In this document: one piece after another, positions 47,335-58,129 of the stretch
Layout of the letters: each line of letters opens with the position of its first letter
How positions within the stretch are numbered: position 1 is the first letter of the stretch
Source of the DNA: Procambarus clarkii
Lineage: Eukaryota; Arthropoda; Malacostraca; Decapoda; Cambaridae
Reading direction: 5' to 3'
DNA length: 64,000 nucleotides
NCBI RefSeq assembly: GCF_040958095.1
Contig: NC_091208.1
Coordinates: 14,774,952 to 14,838,951 of the forward strand
Position numbers and translations under genes: made by a program
The notes under the pieces: model-generated
Database searches by the model: none
Seen by the model: only the letters and a program-made list of their open reading frames with translations
Told to the model about the DNA's origin: nothing

Positions 47335-48516
47335 TCAACATTACGTGCAAGGACTGTGCTGTCAACATTACGTGCAAGGACTGTGCTGTCAACATTACGT
47401 GCAGGAACTGTACTCTCAACATTACGTGCAAGAACTGTACTGTCAACATTACGTGCAAGGACTGTGCTGTCAACATTACGTGCAAGGACTGTACTGTCAA
47501 CATTACGTGCAAGGACTGTGCTGTCAACATTACGTGCAGGAACTGTACTCTCACCATTACGTGCAGGAACTGTACTGTCAACATTACGTGCAAGAACTGT
47601 ACTGTCAACATTACGTGCAAGGACTGTGCTGTCAACATTACGTGCAAGAACTGAACTGTCAACATTACGTGCAAGGACTGTGCTGTCAACATTACGTGCA
47701 GGAACTGTACTCAACATTACGTGCAGGAACTGTACTGTCAACATTACGTGCAGGAACTGTGCTGTCAACATTACGTGCAAGGACTGTGCTGTCAACATTA
47801 CGTGCAGGAACTGTGCTGTCAACATTACGTGCAAGGACTGTGCTGTCAACATTACGTGCAAGAACTGTACTGTCAACATTACGTGCAAGGACTGTGCTGT
47901 CAACATTACGTGCAGGAACTGTGCTGTCAACATTACGTGCAAGGACTGTGCTGTCAACATTACGTGCAGGAACTGTACTCAACATTACTTGCAGGAACTG
48001 TACTGTCAACATTACGTGCAAGGACTGTGCTGTCAACATTACGTGCAAGGACTGTGCTGTCAACATTACGTGCAGGAACTGTACTCTCAACATTACGTGC
48101 AGGAACTGTACTGTCAACATTACGTGCAAGAACTGTACTGTCAACATTACGTGCAAGGACTGTGCTGTCAACATTACGTGCAAGAACTGAACTGTCAACA
48201 TTACGTGCAAGGACTGTGCTGTCAACATTACGTGCAGGAACTGTACTCAACATTACGTGCAGGAACTGTACTGTCAACATTACGTGCAGGAACTGTGCTG
48301 TCAACATTATGTGCAAGGACTGTGCTGTCAACATTACGTGCAGGAACTGTGCTGTCAACATTACGTGCAAGGACTGAGCTGTCAACATTACGTGCAAGAA
48401 CTGTACTGTCAACATTACGTGCAAGGACTGTGCTGTCAACATTACGTGCAGGAACTGTGCTGTCAACATTACGTGCAAGGACTGTGCTGTCAACATTACG
48501 TGCAGGAACTGTACTC
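47335..48516 (+). repeat. 27-bp satellite array, left segment
   Basis: The monomer is TGTCAACATTACGTGCAAGG plus ACTGTGC, with GCAGGAACTGTAC variants. One 25-bp monomer lacking TG recurs at 47,711, 47,979 and 48,247, exactly 268 bp apart (nine 27-mers plus one 25-mer). All frames on both strands are open because 27 is a multiple of 3, so the long frames here are artefacts. Confidence 0.97.
48512..48516 (+). repeat. Target-site duplication of element C (left)
   Basis: TACTC, repeated at 54,451-54,455. Confidence 0.88.
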
Positions 48517-49301
48517 TGTTACGTACTCCTAGCAGAATACGTATATAAATTTAAAATAACTTGTTTTGTTCCATTATATCATTGCCTGTATATGTACACA
48601 CATTGTGTTTGTGGTAAATTATCGTGTGGTGTGGCAGCGTCAGTGGAGACAGGAGCGCGGTTGTTTTGCACACGTCTACTACCTGTTAAATTCGGGAAGC
48701 GGGACCTGTTCAGTTGGGAGTTCCAGATGTCACTTTTATTTAGTATATATAATTGTTTATTTTCTGTAATTAAACAGGTGGCATTGTACTTATATATTTT
48801 GTAAGTAACTGTTATATGTAATTTGCAGTCTTATGTGTTTTGAGAACAAGTGGTTGTTCAATTAGTTTTAAATATTAAAAAGTCCTTAGTTTCCATCCCT
48901 CATCCTGGAAGAGGCAGAGGAGGTGAGGATTTGGGTAGCGACAGAGCGAGAGTTCAGTAGCTGAACGGGACTCGAAGGAATAACATGTGGGAGATAAGTC
49001 TGTTTACTTCTTGTTGTGCCATATTTTATTATATTATATTAAGTGAGATGACAATACTTTTGGTTTGTTGTATAAGTTAACTTTACCATCTGTGTTTTAT
49101 ATTATACTGTTTTGAATATATATATTATAAGTTATATGTATAATTCTTCAGTCCTAAGGGAGATATACTTTTAATTCTGTGCCTGTTATCATTCATGGGG
49201 TTATACTGGTGACCTGCTTAAGAGAGCAGCAGTGGTATCCCTAGACGTAACTAAAGCTTGGCTGCTGTAGGGTCACGAGCCGTAACGAACGATAGGTAAC
49301 A
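48517..49301 (+). repeat. 5' LTR of element C
   Basis: Starts TGTTACGTACTCC and ends CGATAGGTAACA (5-bp inverted ends TGTTA and TAACA). The boundaries are fixed by the second copy. Confidence 0.95.
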
Positions 49302-49308
49302 AGAGTTA

Positions 49309-49327
49309 TGGGGGCCTGTGCCGGGAA
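49309..49327 (+). promoter_or_regulatory. Primer binding site of element C
   Basis: TGGGGGCCTGTGCCGGGAA resembles the site of element B with one inserted G, so a tRNA-Pro primer is likely. Confidence 0.6.
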
Positions 49328-49476
49328 ATATTGTTCCCACTTAACCTTAATTATGCTAATCTAACCTTGCCTTCCTAGGTACCAGTGTGTTAAGTGTCTG
49401 TGTGTTTCTTAAGAACTATTCCACGTGCCAAGCAAGCCTTCCTGTGTGTCAAGTAACAATGTTTCACGATTTTGAG

Positions 49477-49507
49477 GTAAGTCATCCTATATATTTTGTT
49501 TGTGCAG
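49477..49507 (+). other. 31-nt intron-like segment in element C leader
   Basis: ATGTTTCACGATTTTGAG is followed by GTAAGT, then TTTTGTTTGTGCAG, a good acceptor. Donor and acceptor are conserved in the element D leader (25,683-25,716, minus strand) although the sequence around them has diverged. At 31 nt it is shorter than typical introns. Confidence 0.45.
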
Positions 49508-49612
49508 TGAGGCCAAGCGAATTTTCAGTGTGGTGACAATTTTACAGTGAAGTGTAGTGCAGTGCCATTGTTTTAATTATTGTTGTGAATCAAGTGCCAA
49601 GTGTTAGTAACG

Positions 49613-52600
49613 ATGGAGGAGAAAGTTGCAGCGTTGGTGGCTCACCCAGACTTTGAAGGGATTCAGAGCCTGAAAAAGACTGAGTTAATACAAATGGCAA
49701 ATCATTTGGATTTGACCGCCAACAATAGAATGGTTAAAGCCCAAATATTGAAAGTCATTGTGACACATTTTGTTGAGAATGGAGAGTTAGAGGAAGAAAT
49801 TCTAGAGGAGTTAAGAGAGGAGTCGAGTGATCAGATGACGTTAAAGCGTCTTGAGTTAGAAGCTCGCCAATTAGAGCTTGAAGCTCAAAAGGAACTGAAA
49901 CAATTAGAGCTTGAAGCTCAAAAAGAACAAACTAGGCAATTAGAGATTCAACAACAAATGGCTGACACTAACTTCAGGCTTGAATCACAGCGTATGGCAG
50001 CTGGGCATGGAAATACTAGTAATGTTTCAATAAATAGTGATAATAATCCCATAAGGATGAATAAGTATATAGAGTTACCCAAGTTCAATGAGGAGGATCC
50101 TGAGGTTTTCTTTGCACATTTTAATAAAATTGCCATCAGTATGAACTGGCCAAGGGATCAGTGGGTAGCCATTATGCAGTCTCAATTTAAGGGGCGTAGT
50201 CAGAAGGTTTTTACATCCCTACCTGACGCTCACAGCTTTGATTACGAATTTGTAAAGAAAAGCATCTTAAATGCATACCAAATAAATCCAGAGGCACACA
50301 GGCAAAAGTTTAGGAACCTAAGGAGGATAAGTGATCAGACAATAGCAGATTTTACTCGTCAGAAGACAAATTTTTGCAACAGATGGTTAAAGTCACTTTC
50401 AGTCACTGACTTTGATGCTCTAAAGAATTTTCTTATAATGGAAGAAGTATTGTCATGTCTCCCAGACCAGTTGTCTACTTTTATGGCAGAACAAAAGAAT
50501 GTAACAGACATTTATGAGCTGTCAAAGCTCGCGGATGAGCATGAGTTGTTGACTAAGGCCCAGTTTACGGCCACTTCACCTAAGTCTAGTCGTAGAGTAA
50601 ATTATAATGCTCCCCGAACTCCTTATCAGAATCCATCCCGTCCTAGTGCTCCAGTTACTCCCATGAGCTCTTCTCTTACAAAACCTAACCCTGCTACTTC
50701 ATTGTCAGGAATGTCAAATAATAATAAGGTTATTTCTAAACCTACAGTTGGTTCCACAGGTGTGTCCACTGTAAGGTCTTGTTCCCATTGTAAGAGAAAA
50801 GGCCATGGAATTAATTCCTGTTTTATATTGCACCCTGAGTTACGACCAACTGGTCTCATTTATTGCAGAGGTGTGCAAAATAAACTTACTAATAAACATG
50901 TAACTGTAAACCCCAATTGGGTGAAACAGTATTCACTATATATGTCTTCAGGTGAAGTTTTATGTATTAATGGGAAGTGGAAGCCAGTGGTTATTCTTCG
51001 TGATACAGGTGCTTCCCAAACCATAATTTCATCCAGTATTCTTTCTGATGTTGAAAAGAAAGAGACAGGAAAGTTTGTTGTTCTTCAGAGTGTTGCAGGA
51101 TGTAAAACTGTACCTCTAATAGACATTACTTTCAGATCCACCATTACACCAAGTTTATGCACTGTGGGTGTTAGTACACAGTTGCCCATCCCAGGTGTGG
51201 AGGTTATATTGGGTAATGATGTAGCCATAAATCATGTTGTGGGTAAGATTGATCCCCGTTTGTGTAAACAGCCAGTTGCAGATCATGTTTATTCTGCCTG
51301 TGCTGAAGTTAGTTCTATGAATGAACAACCTGTTGTAGAAGATGGTTTTGTCCCTTCTACCTGTGCTGATGTCAGTACTAATATAAATCCAGTTGTCAGT
51401 TCTGATGTTGTTACTCAAGCATTTGTTCCAGAAACCAGTACCCTTTCAGTGGAGAAGTGGGATGTGGTTGTTCCAGATTCCTGTGTGGCCGATTTAGTTG
51501 TTGAGAGTAAGCCTGATACTATGACTCTGCTTTATTCCAATAAATTGGGAAAGGATGTCCATGTACCATTGTCTTGCCCGCTCACTACGAACGTTGTGCC
51601 AGGAGTTGAGAGAAACTTAAAAGCCACAACTCTGTATTCCAGCCAAGTGAATGGTTTAGGACAAGATGTCGGGTTGGCAGAAGTATTCCTGCTCACTCCA
51701 AGTTTAGAATCAGTTGTCGAGAGTAAGTCTGTTGTAGAGGCCCCGCCTCACCCTAGTCAAGGTGATATAATAGGGGAGGAGGTCAAACAACCTGTTACTT
51801 GCCCGCTCGTTTCAGATTCCCTTAATTTAAGTGCATTGAGTAGAACTGACCCTAAGATTTCAGAGAGAAGCAAGGAGACAGTCTGTACTGTAGATCCAGT
51901 TTTGGAGAGTGTGGGAAAGCAGCCAGAGGATCAGCTTCTGTTGAGTAGATGGAGACCCATTGAGCCTCCCTCTTCAGTTGTCTGTGAGGATGTGACCCAG
52001 CTTGGTAGTGATATTATTGATTGTGAGCAGACAGTACTCCAAGCAGCTCCAGAAGTCATGGGAGGAAATTTTGGTAAAATCATTAAGAGTGGTAAAGTAG
52101 CATTTGGATCTAAGTTGCGGAGTTGTGATTCTTATTCCATGTGGAGTAAGTATTTCTCATTGGGTACATTGAGTCAGAGTGTGTGTAGGATGTTGAAATC
52201 TACTTTTATTCTGCAGGAGCCATTTTCTTGTGAAGTAATGGACTGTGGGACATCTTTGTCAAGCCTTGTGGTTGAGCAGAGAGAGTTTACGCAAGTAGGT
52301 TGTGCATCCAGTTCTGAGGAAGTGGTGAGTTATACTAGAGCAGTGTCTCTATATTCAGATCCAGTTAATTTTGATGCACGAGTGATAAAAGTGTATGTTC
52401 CACTCAAGTGTGGTGTTGACTTTCAGAGTCATATTGTGGATGAAGGATTAAATCATACTGGGGAGCAGATGTTTGAGGCTCCAGGTGTGTATTTCAAGTT
52501 GGGGGATAAGGTTATCCTTCCTAGAGTTAATCATTGTGAAGGGTTACAGATTATCCTTGGGTGTTTCCCAGGTAATCTGCTGTTCATCTTCAAGATGTTA

Positions 52601-53953
52601 AGACCCTTAAACCTCTTGGTTGATTGGTTGTCATCAGACGTAAATCACTTGGGAAGTGATGGTGAGGGTTGTAAAGTTTTCGGCATGTTTTATTTAGTCT
52701 TTTGGAAGACTAGACGGTTGATGAAAGTGTGTGTTGTGTTCAAGTTCACCATCAAAGAGTGTGAACTTGTCTTCGGAGTTCTGATTGAGATATGGTGCCT
52801 AGGCATATGCCTGTTTTCTTTCACTGATCGTTATGACAGAGTTATGAGGCAATTGATTTCTGTGTTCCTTATGGATCATCTGAGTCAGTTCGATCAGGTA
52901 GTCTTTGCACTTATCTTGGGTTGTATTTCTTGGTTTGAAGGTCAAAGGTTTGCTAAGTCGGTGTCTTGTGTTTCGGAAGGTTCTATGAATGGGAAAGCTT
53001 TTTACATAATTGTGAGGTTTAATGCTAATTTCTCTAATTTTAGTATACATTGGGCGAGAGTATGTGTTCCACAGAGGATCAAGAGTGATGAAGAGCAGAT
53101 GTCTGTGTCAGAGCATACCCAGGAGAAGTCCCAAATCTACTCAACATCCAGTCAGCTTCAATTTAGCAGTTCAGCTCCAGAAAAAGGGAGTAATGGAAAA
53201 TGGAGTCTGTCTTGGAAAAATTCACCATGTGGAAAAGGGATCACATGGAAATATGGGACTGATCTTAAAGGAAGAGTAGAAACAAATGAAAAGCTAAATT
53301 GCCCTGATAACTGTGTGAAAGCAGCTACCTTTATTGACAATTCTATTCATGCTACTAATGATACTGTTGTAGATAGGAGTGTGAAATATGATCTGCAACA
53401 AAGTGAAATAAATGAGATAGTACCTTGGAGAGATAAATTTGCATACTCCAGTGACACATATGTAGAACATAGTCATAAGACTGAAATTTCTGAGTTTCCT
53501 GTAAGACTATATTTGGAGTGTTTTCATTTTTGTCCAGAAATGTGTTCCAATTACTTTTACATGTTTGGTGTAGTTAATACCATAAATCTCAAGTGTCATA
53601 CATTTTACTTTGAAAAAATGCCATTGATCTTCAATCTATTGCATTTTTTTTCTTGGAGGTGGAAGTGTTACGTACTCCTAGCAGAATACGTATATAAATT
53701 TAAAATAACTTGTTTTGTTCCATTATATCATTGCCTGTATATGTACACACATTGTGTTTTTGGTAAATTATCGTGTGGTGTGGCAGCGTCAGTGGAGACA
53801 GGAGTGCGGTTGTTTTGCACACGTCTACTACCTGTTAAATTCGGGAAGAGGGACCTGTTCAGTTGGGAGTTCCAGATGTCACTTTTATTTAGTATATATA
53901 ATTGTTTATTTTCTGTAATTAAACAGGTGGCATTGTACTTATATATTTTGTAA
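49613..53953 (+). CDS. gag: Element C gag-protease with ~900-residue unassigned extension
   Basis: One frame of 1,446 residues from the ATG at 49,613 (MEEKVAALVAHPDFEG). A SAP-like head spans 1-50, a Gln/Glu/Leu coiled coil about 60-130, and capsid-like sequence about 150-330 (WPRDQWVAIMQSQF). A zinc knuckle CSHCKRKGHGINSC lies near 389 and the protease VILRDTGASQTI near 461, with LPIPGVEVILGND near 525. After the protease comes a Val/Ser-rich linker with repeated (S/T)CPL motifs (51,574 and 51,798). Then about 600 residues match nothing I recognise, with hydrophobic stretches near 52,755-52,820 and 52,890-52,935. The last 96 codons lie in the 3' LTR. No stop interrupts 4.3 kb. Whether the extension is translated or selected is unknown. 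Confidence 0.85.
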   Translation: MEEKVAALVAHPDFEGIQSLKKTELIQMANHLDLTANNRMVKAQILKVIVTHFVENGELEEEILEELREESSDQMTLKRLELEARQLELEAQKELKQLELEAQKEQTRQLEIQQQMADTNFRLESQRMAAGHGNTSNVSINSDNNPIRMNKYIELPKFNEEDPEVFFAHFNKIAISMNWPRDQWVAIMQSQFKGRSQKVFTSLPDAHSFDYEFVKKSILNAYQINPEAHRQKFRNLRRISDQTIADFTRQKTNFCNRWLKSLSVTDFDALKNFLIMEEVLSCLPDQLSTFMAEQKNVTDIYELSKLADEHELLTKAQFTATSPKSSRRVNYNAPRTPYQNPSRPSAPVTPMSSSLTKPNPATSLSGMSNNNKVISKPTVGSTGVSTVRSCSHCKRKGHGINSCFILHPELRPTGLIYCRGVQNKLTNKHVTVNPNWVKQYSLYMSSGEVLCINGKWKPVVILRDTGASQTIISSSILSDVEKKETGKFVVLQSVAGCKTVPLIDITFRSTITPSLCTVGVSTQLPIPGVEVILGNDVAINHVVGKIDPRLCKQPVADHVYSACAEVSSMNEQPVVEDGFVPSTCADVSTNINPVVSSDVVTQAFVPETSTLSVEKWDVVVPDSCVADLVVESKPDTMTLLYSNKLGKDVHVPLSCPLTTNVVPGVERNLKATTLYSSQVNGLGQDVGLAEVFLLTPSLESVVESKSVVEAPPHPSQGDIIGEEVKQPVTCPLVSDSLNLSALSRTDPKISERSKETVCTVDPVLESVGKQPEDQLLLSRWRPIEPPSSVVCEDVTQLGSDIIDCEQTVLQAAPEVMGGNFGKIIKSGKVAFGSKLRSCDSYSMWSKYFSLGTLSQSVCRMLKSTFILQEPFSCEVMDCGTSLSSLVVEQREFTQVGCASSSEEVVSYTRAVSLYSDPVNFDARVIKVYVPLKCGVDFQSHIVDEGLNHTGEQMFEAPGVYFKLGDKVILPRVNHCEGLQIILGCFPGNLLFIFKMLRPLNLLVDWLSSDVNHLGSDGEGCKVFGMFYLVFWKTRRLMKVCVVFKFTIKECELVFGVLIEIWCLGICLFSFTDRYDRVMRQLISVFLMDHLSQFDQVVFALILGCISWFEGQRFAKSVSCVSEGSMNGKAFYIIVRFNANFSNFSIHWARVCVPQRIKSDEEQMSVSEHTQEKSQIYSTSSQLQFSSSAPEKGSNGKWSLSWKNSPCGKGITWKYGTDLKGRVETNEKLNCPDNCVKAATFIDNSIHATNDTVVDRSVKYDLQQSEINEIVPWRDKFAYSSDTYVEHSHKTEISEFPVRLYLECFHFCPEMCSNYFYMFGVVNTINLKCHTFYFEKMPLIFNLLHFFSWRWKCYVLLAEYVYKFKITCFVPLYHCLYMYTHCVFGKLSCGVAASVETGVRLFCTRLLPVKFGKRDLFSWEFQMSLLFSIYNCLFSVIKQVALYLYIL
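53651..53665 (+). promoter_or_regulatory. Purine-rich tract before element C 3' LTR
   Basis: TTGGAGGTGGAAG ends at the LTR start (53,666). It is interrupted by one T, so it is a weak polypurine tract. Confidence 0.6.
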
Positions 53954-54450
53954 GTAACTATTATATGTAATTTGCAGTCTTATGTGTTTTGAGAACAAGT
54001 GGTTGTTCAATTAGTTTTAAATATTAAAAAGTCCTTAGTTTCCATCCCTCATCCTGGAAGAGGCAGAGGAGGTGAGGATTTGGGTAGCGATAGAGCGAGA
54101 GTTCAGTAGCTGAACGGGACTCGAAGGAATAACATGTGGGAGATAAGTCTGTTTACTTCTTGTTGTGCCATATTTTATTATATTATATTAAGTGAGATGA
54201 CAATACTTTTGGTTTGTTGTATAAGTTAACTTTACCATCTGTGTTTTATATTATACTGTTTTGAATATATATATTATAAGTTATATGTATAATTCTTCAG
54301 TCCTAAGGGAGATATACTTTTAATTCTGTGCCTGTTATCATTCATGGGGTTATACTGGTGACCCGCTTAAGAGAGCAGCAGTGGTATCCCTAGACGTAAC
54401 TAAAGCTAGGCTGCTGTAGGGTCACGAGCCGTAACGAACGATAGGTAACA
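53666..54450 (+). repeat. 3' LTR of element C
   Basis: Same length as the 5' LTR, with single-base differences including GTTTTTGG for GTTTGTGG, GGGAAGAGG for GGGAAGCGG and GACCCGC for GACCTGC. Confidence 0.95.
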
Positions 54451-55290
54451 TACTCAACATTACGTGCAGGAACTGTACTGTCAACATTACGTGCAAGGAC
54501 TGTGCTGTCAACATTACGTGCAAGGACTGTGCTGTCAACATTACGTGCAGGAACTGTACTGTCAACATTACGTGCAGGAACTGTACTCAACATTACGTGC
54601 AGGAACTGTACTGTCAACATTACGTGCAGGAACTGTGCTGTCAACATTACGTGCAAGGACTGTGCTGTCAACATTACGTGCAAGAACTGTACTGTCAACA
54701 TTACGTGCAAGGACTGTGCTGACAACATTACGTGCAAGAACTGAACTGTCAACATTACGTGCAAGGACTGTGCTGTCAACATTACGTGCAGGAACTGTAC
54801 TCAACATTACGTGCAGGAACTGTACTGTCAACATTACGTGCAGGAACTGTGCTGTCAACATTACGTGCAAGGACTGTGCTGTCAACATTACGTGCAGGAA
54901 CTGTGCTGTCAACATTACGTGCAAGGACTGTTCTGTCAACATTACGTGTAAGAACTGTACTGTCAACATTACGTGCAAGGACTGTGCTGTCAACATTACG
55001 TGCAGGAACTGTGCTGTCAACATTACGTGCAAGGACTGTGCTGTCAACATTACGTGCAGGAACTGTACTCAACATTACGTGCAGGAACTGTACTGTCAAC
55101 ATTACGTGCAGGAACTGTGCTGTCAACATTACGTGCAAGGACTGTGCTGTCAACATTACGTGCAGGAACTGTACTCAACATTACGTGCAGGAACTGTGCT
55201 GTCAACGTTACGTGCAGGAACTGAGATGTCAACATTACGTGCAAGAACTGTGCTGTCAACGTTACGTGCGAAAACTGTGCATTTTGCTTA
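54451..55290 (+). repeat. 27-bp satellite array, right segment
   Basis: Continues the array interrupted by element C. 25-bp monomers start at 54,454, 54,587, 54,801, 55,069 and 55,175, with spacings of 133, 214, 268 and 106 bp. All fit n x 27 + 25, so the 268-bp higher-order unit is partly rearranged here. The last units are degenerate (AACGTTACGTGCGAAAACTG). Confidence 0.97.
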
Positions 55291-55880
55291 CTGCTCGATA
55301 GTGAGCGGAGGTGTTAGATGGCTTTGTTGAAGTTTGTCAAGAGCGGCAGGTTTGAAGCAGTCATAGACAGGCTTCGGTGGCGAGAAAGTAATTTATGCCT
55401 GTATTGGTCTTGATGTTGTTTGTTGGTGCTATGTTGGTGGTTTTGTAGAATGTGGAGACAGTCACAGGTGTCAATCTGTGCCTCACCAGAGTACAGCATC
55501 CGCAGACAGGGCAACATTCTGGCAGACTGACTGAGCTGCTCTGTGTACTGTTCTAGCCAATCACTGCAACATTGCAAGTTGGGGTTTCAGTGGGTTAATC
55601 TGAAGGCCAGGTACAAAACCTGTCCTGGCCTCGTCTACGAAGCAAACACCGTACTGGTCCTCGAGGTTGCAACCCAAAACAGTGTGGTTGACTCGCACAA
55701 TCACGAGGCTCCCCAGTGGTCGGCGTGTATGAAGTGGAAGAAGGTTTAGAAGAGAGAGAGAGGGTGCGCCTACAGTCATGAAACATCCACAAAAGGTGAT
55801 CTGCCAGCATCGCACCTCTCTAGACAAAGAATGAACACAAAATATTGTGAATATTAGTATCCATGAAAAGCTGTATAGGA
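55291..55880 (+). repeat. Right flank of satellite locus, paralogous to 58,130-58,320 and 59,678-59,880
   Basis: GGTTGACTCGCACAATCACG (55,684) and CAAACACCGTACTGGTCCTCGA (55,641) are complements of sequence at 59,690-59,770. ATCCACAAAAGGTGATCTGC (55,785) is the complement of sequence at 58,235. 55,291-55,500 has no counterpart seen. No functional ORF. Confidence 0.75.
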
Positions 55881-56639
55881 AACAATGTTTTGGGTGGAAC
55901 TTAAATGTTTCATACTGTGCCACCTAATGTGTAGCTTACTGAGTATTATTGTGTTTTTCAAACCTTGTGTATTGTTCACATGTTTATCATGTTGATGCTA
56001 GTTATTGCTGCTCTACAGCATGTTTTTAATATTTTAGCACCAGTTTTGTTATGTGCCAATAAAATATATATGTGTTTAATATTGTGGATCATTTACCTTT
56101 TATTCCCGTGAGTGGTTGTCGTAGAAGTCCCAGTACACTGGTTTGCCAGGGGCCCATAATGTTGTTAAGACGGCCCTGTTTTGGGCCCAACCCTTTTTGC
56201 CATAAACATCAATGACAGAGATGAGAATATTACAAACTACAGCATGTAAAACCTGTAAAACCTGTAGGCACCTGCCATAGATATCGATATCCCCAGCTTA
56301 ATTCTGGCAATTACAATGTCACACAGTCTAGTGGATGTTTTATGCTGCCCATACATATAATTCTCGGATCTAAACATGCCTAACTGTTTATACTCGTGCT
56401 TTCTGGCTTTTGACTGTCAGTGACTGCTCTCCTTTTATCCCTAATTTTCTGAGCCGTTGCGGGTTTTACAGCAGAGATTGGAATGCCCATATCCAACTAA
56501 ATTTCAGGATTATCACTTGCAGTTTTAGCTGCTTTGCGCACATATGTGCCAGGTGAGTACGCCTCCTATGTGAGATGGTATCCATACAAATGAGACTGAA
56601 ACTCTTCTCTGTGTATTTGGTATTGAACGAAAGACAGGG
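55881..56639. other. No gene seen
   Basis: AT-rich sequence with an AATAAAATATAT motif near 56,060. No RNA gene or coding segment recognised. Confidence 0.5.
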
Positions 56640-57090
56640 TACCCCATACCCGTCCTACAGGTGGAAGTGGAACCCATACCCATCTTATGGACAGTTGTAG
56701 GCCCATACCCATTCTACAGGTGGTGTGAACCCCTTACCCATCAAACAGGTGGTAGTGGACCCCATACCTAACCAACAGGCAGGTGGTAGTGGACCCAACA
56801 ACCATCCTGTATATGATTATGGGCTCCATACACATGTGGGTGGTAATGGGCCCCATTCCGATCCTGTAAGCGGTACTGTACCCCTCATACTCATCCTGTT
56901 GTCGGTAGTGGGCCTCGTTCCCATCCTACTGCTGATAGTTGACCAAATACCTTTCCTACAGGTGTGAGTGGACACCATACCCATTCTATAGGTGGTTGTG
57001 GACCCCCTACCCATCTTACAGATGATAGTGTACCCCATATCCATCCTACGAGTGGTAGAGACCACACATACCCATTTTACATGTGGTGGT
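56640..57090 (+). repeat. Degenerate minisatellite (GGTGGTAGTGGACCCCATAC type)
   Basis: Units of about 30 bp with ACCCATCCTACAGGTGGTAG are strongly diverged from each other. Confidence 0.8.
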
Positions 57091-57099
57091 TGACTCGGC

Positions 57100-57760
57100 A
57101 CCTCTCATCGGCCTCCCGTAAGCCCTCAATACACCCATCATCAGCCTCCCTTAGGCCCTCAAAACACCCGTCATCGGCCTCCCTTAAGTCCTCATTACAC
57201 CCCTCACCAGCCTCCCTTGGGCCCTCAATTCATCCCTAATCATCCTTACTTGTTCCCAAATACAATCCTCATCAGCCTCTTTGGGTCCTCAATTCAGCAC
57301 TCATCCGACACATTTGGGGCATCACTACACTCCTGATCAGATTCCCTTGGGCCCTCAATACACCTCTCACCAACCTCCGTTGGGCCTCTTAGTACACCCC
57401 TCGTCATCCATCTTGTTCCTTCAATATACCCCTAATCAGCCCACCACTGGCCCTTCAATACACTCTCATCAGCTTCCCTTGGGCTCTCAATACACCCTTC
57501 ACGAACTCCCGTTGAGCCCTCAATACACTCTTCATTGGCCACCCTTGGGCCCTCAATACACCTCTCAATAGCTTCCTATGGGCTCCTCAATACATCCGTC
57601 ATAATCCTCCTTTAGGCCCTCACTAAACCCCTCAACAGCCTCCTTTGGGCTCCTCAATACACCCCTCACCAGCCTCCCTTGGGCCCTCAATACACCCTTC
57701 ATCAGCTCCCCTTGGGCCCTTAATTCACCCCTCATGAGCGGAACGGGCCACTTAATACAT
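57100..57760 (+). repeat. Degenerate minisatellite (CCTCCCTTGGGCCCTCAATA type)
   Basis: Units of roughly 33-37 bp with CACCCCTCATCAGCCTCC, diverged. Pro/Ser-rich open frames over it are repeat artefacts. Confidence 0.85.
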
Positions 57761-58129
57761 ACCTTTTTAGCCAGCCTTGGAGCCTCAACACGTCAAATCA
57801 CAGAAGGAGTGAGACCACCAATACCGTATCATAAAGCTTTAACATAGATGTTTAATATAGTGTTAGTACACTCAAAATTTTTTTTCTTTATTATTATTAA
57901 TAATAATGTATACTTATGAAAGTTATATTTAAATTAAATAATTTTTAATTTTCTATACATTTATGATCTTTTATACAAACTTAAGAAATATTTTTAGGTT
58001 ATACTTCTTTTTTTAACTTTTTCTTTTTAAATTTAAGAAGTTATTAATATCAATTTGGCTACAAGTTTATTACTAATTGTTATTAATTTAAGAAGCAATA
58101 AATTCTATTTACACGTTTGTTCTCCCACT
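57761..58129. other. AT-rich sequence, no gene seen
   Basis: Long A/T stretches 57,860-58,110. Confidence 0.5.

Larger units (their letters stand above)
48517..54450 (+). mobile_element. Element C: intact non-autonomous gag-protease LTR retrotransposon
   Basis: It has two 785-bp LTRs with about seven differences (about 99% identical), a TACTC target duplication within a satellite monomer, a tRNA-Pro-like primer site, one uninterrupted long ORF and a purine tract. No RT, RNase H or integrase motif occurs anywhere in the 4.36-kb interior. It is young and structurally complete. Confidence 0.93.

Noticed and set aside
47125..48804. 559-residue open frame with repeated cysteine motifs (NITCKDCAV)
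   Set aside because: It is read through the 27-bp satellite and into an LTR. All frames on both strands are open because the unit is a multiple of three.
52620..53000. Envelope-like protein in element C, from hydrophobic segments
   Set aside because: No signal peptide, cleavage motif or cysteine pattern in a separate ORF is visible. T-rich sequence alone gives hydrophobic translations.
56725..57571. Pro/His-rich proteins over the 56.6-57.8 kb arrays
   Set aside because: They are translations of degenerate minisatellites, with competing frames and no conserved start.
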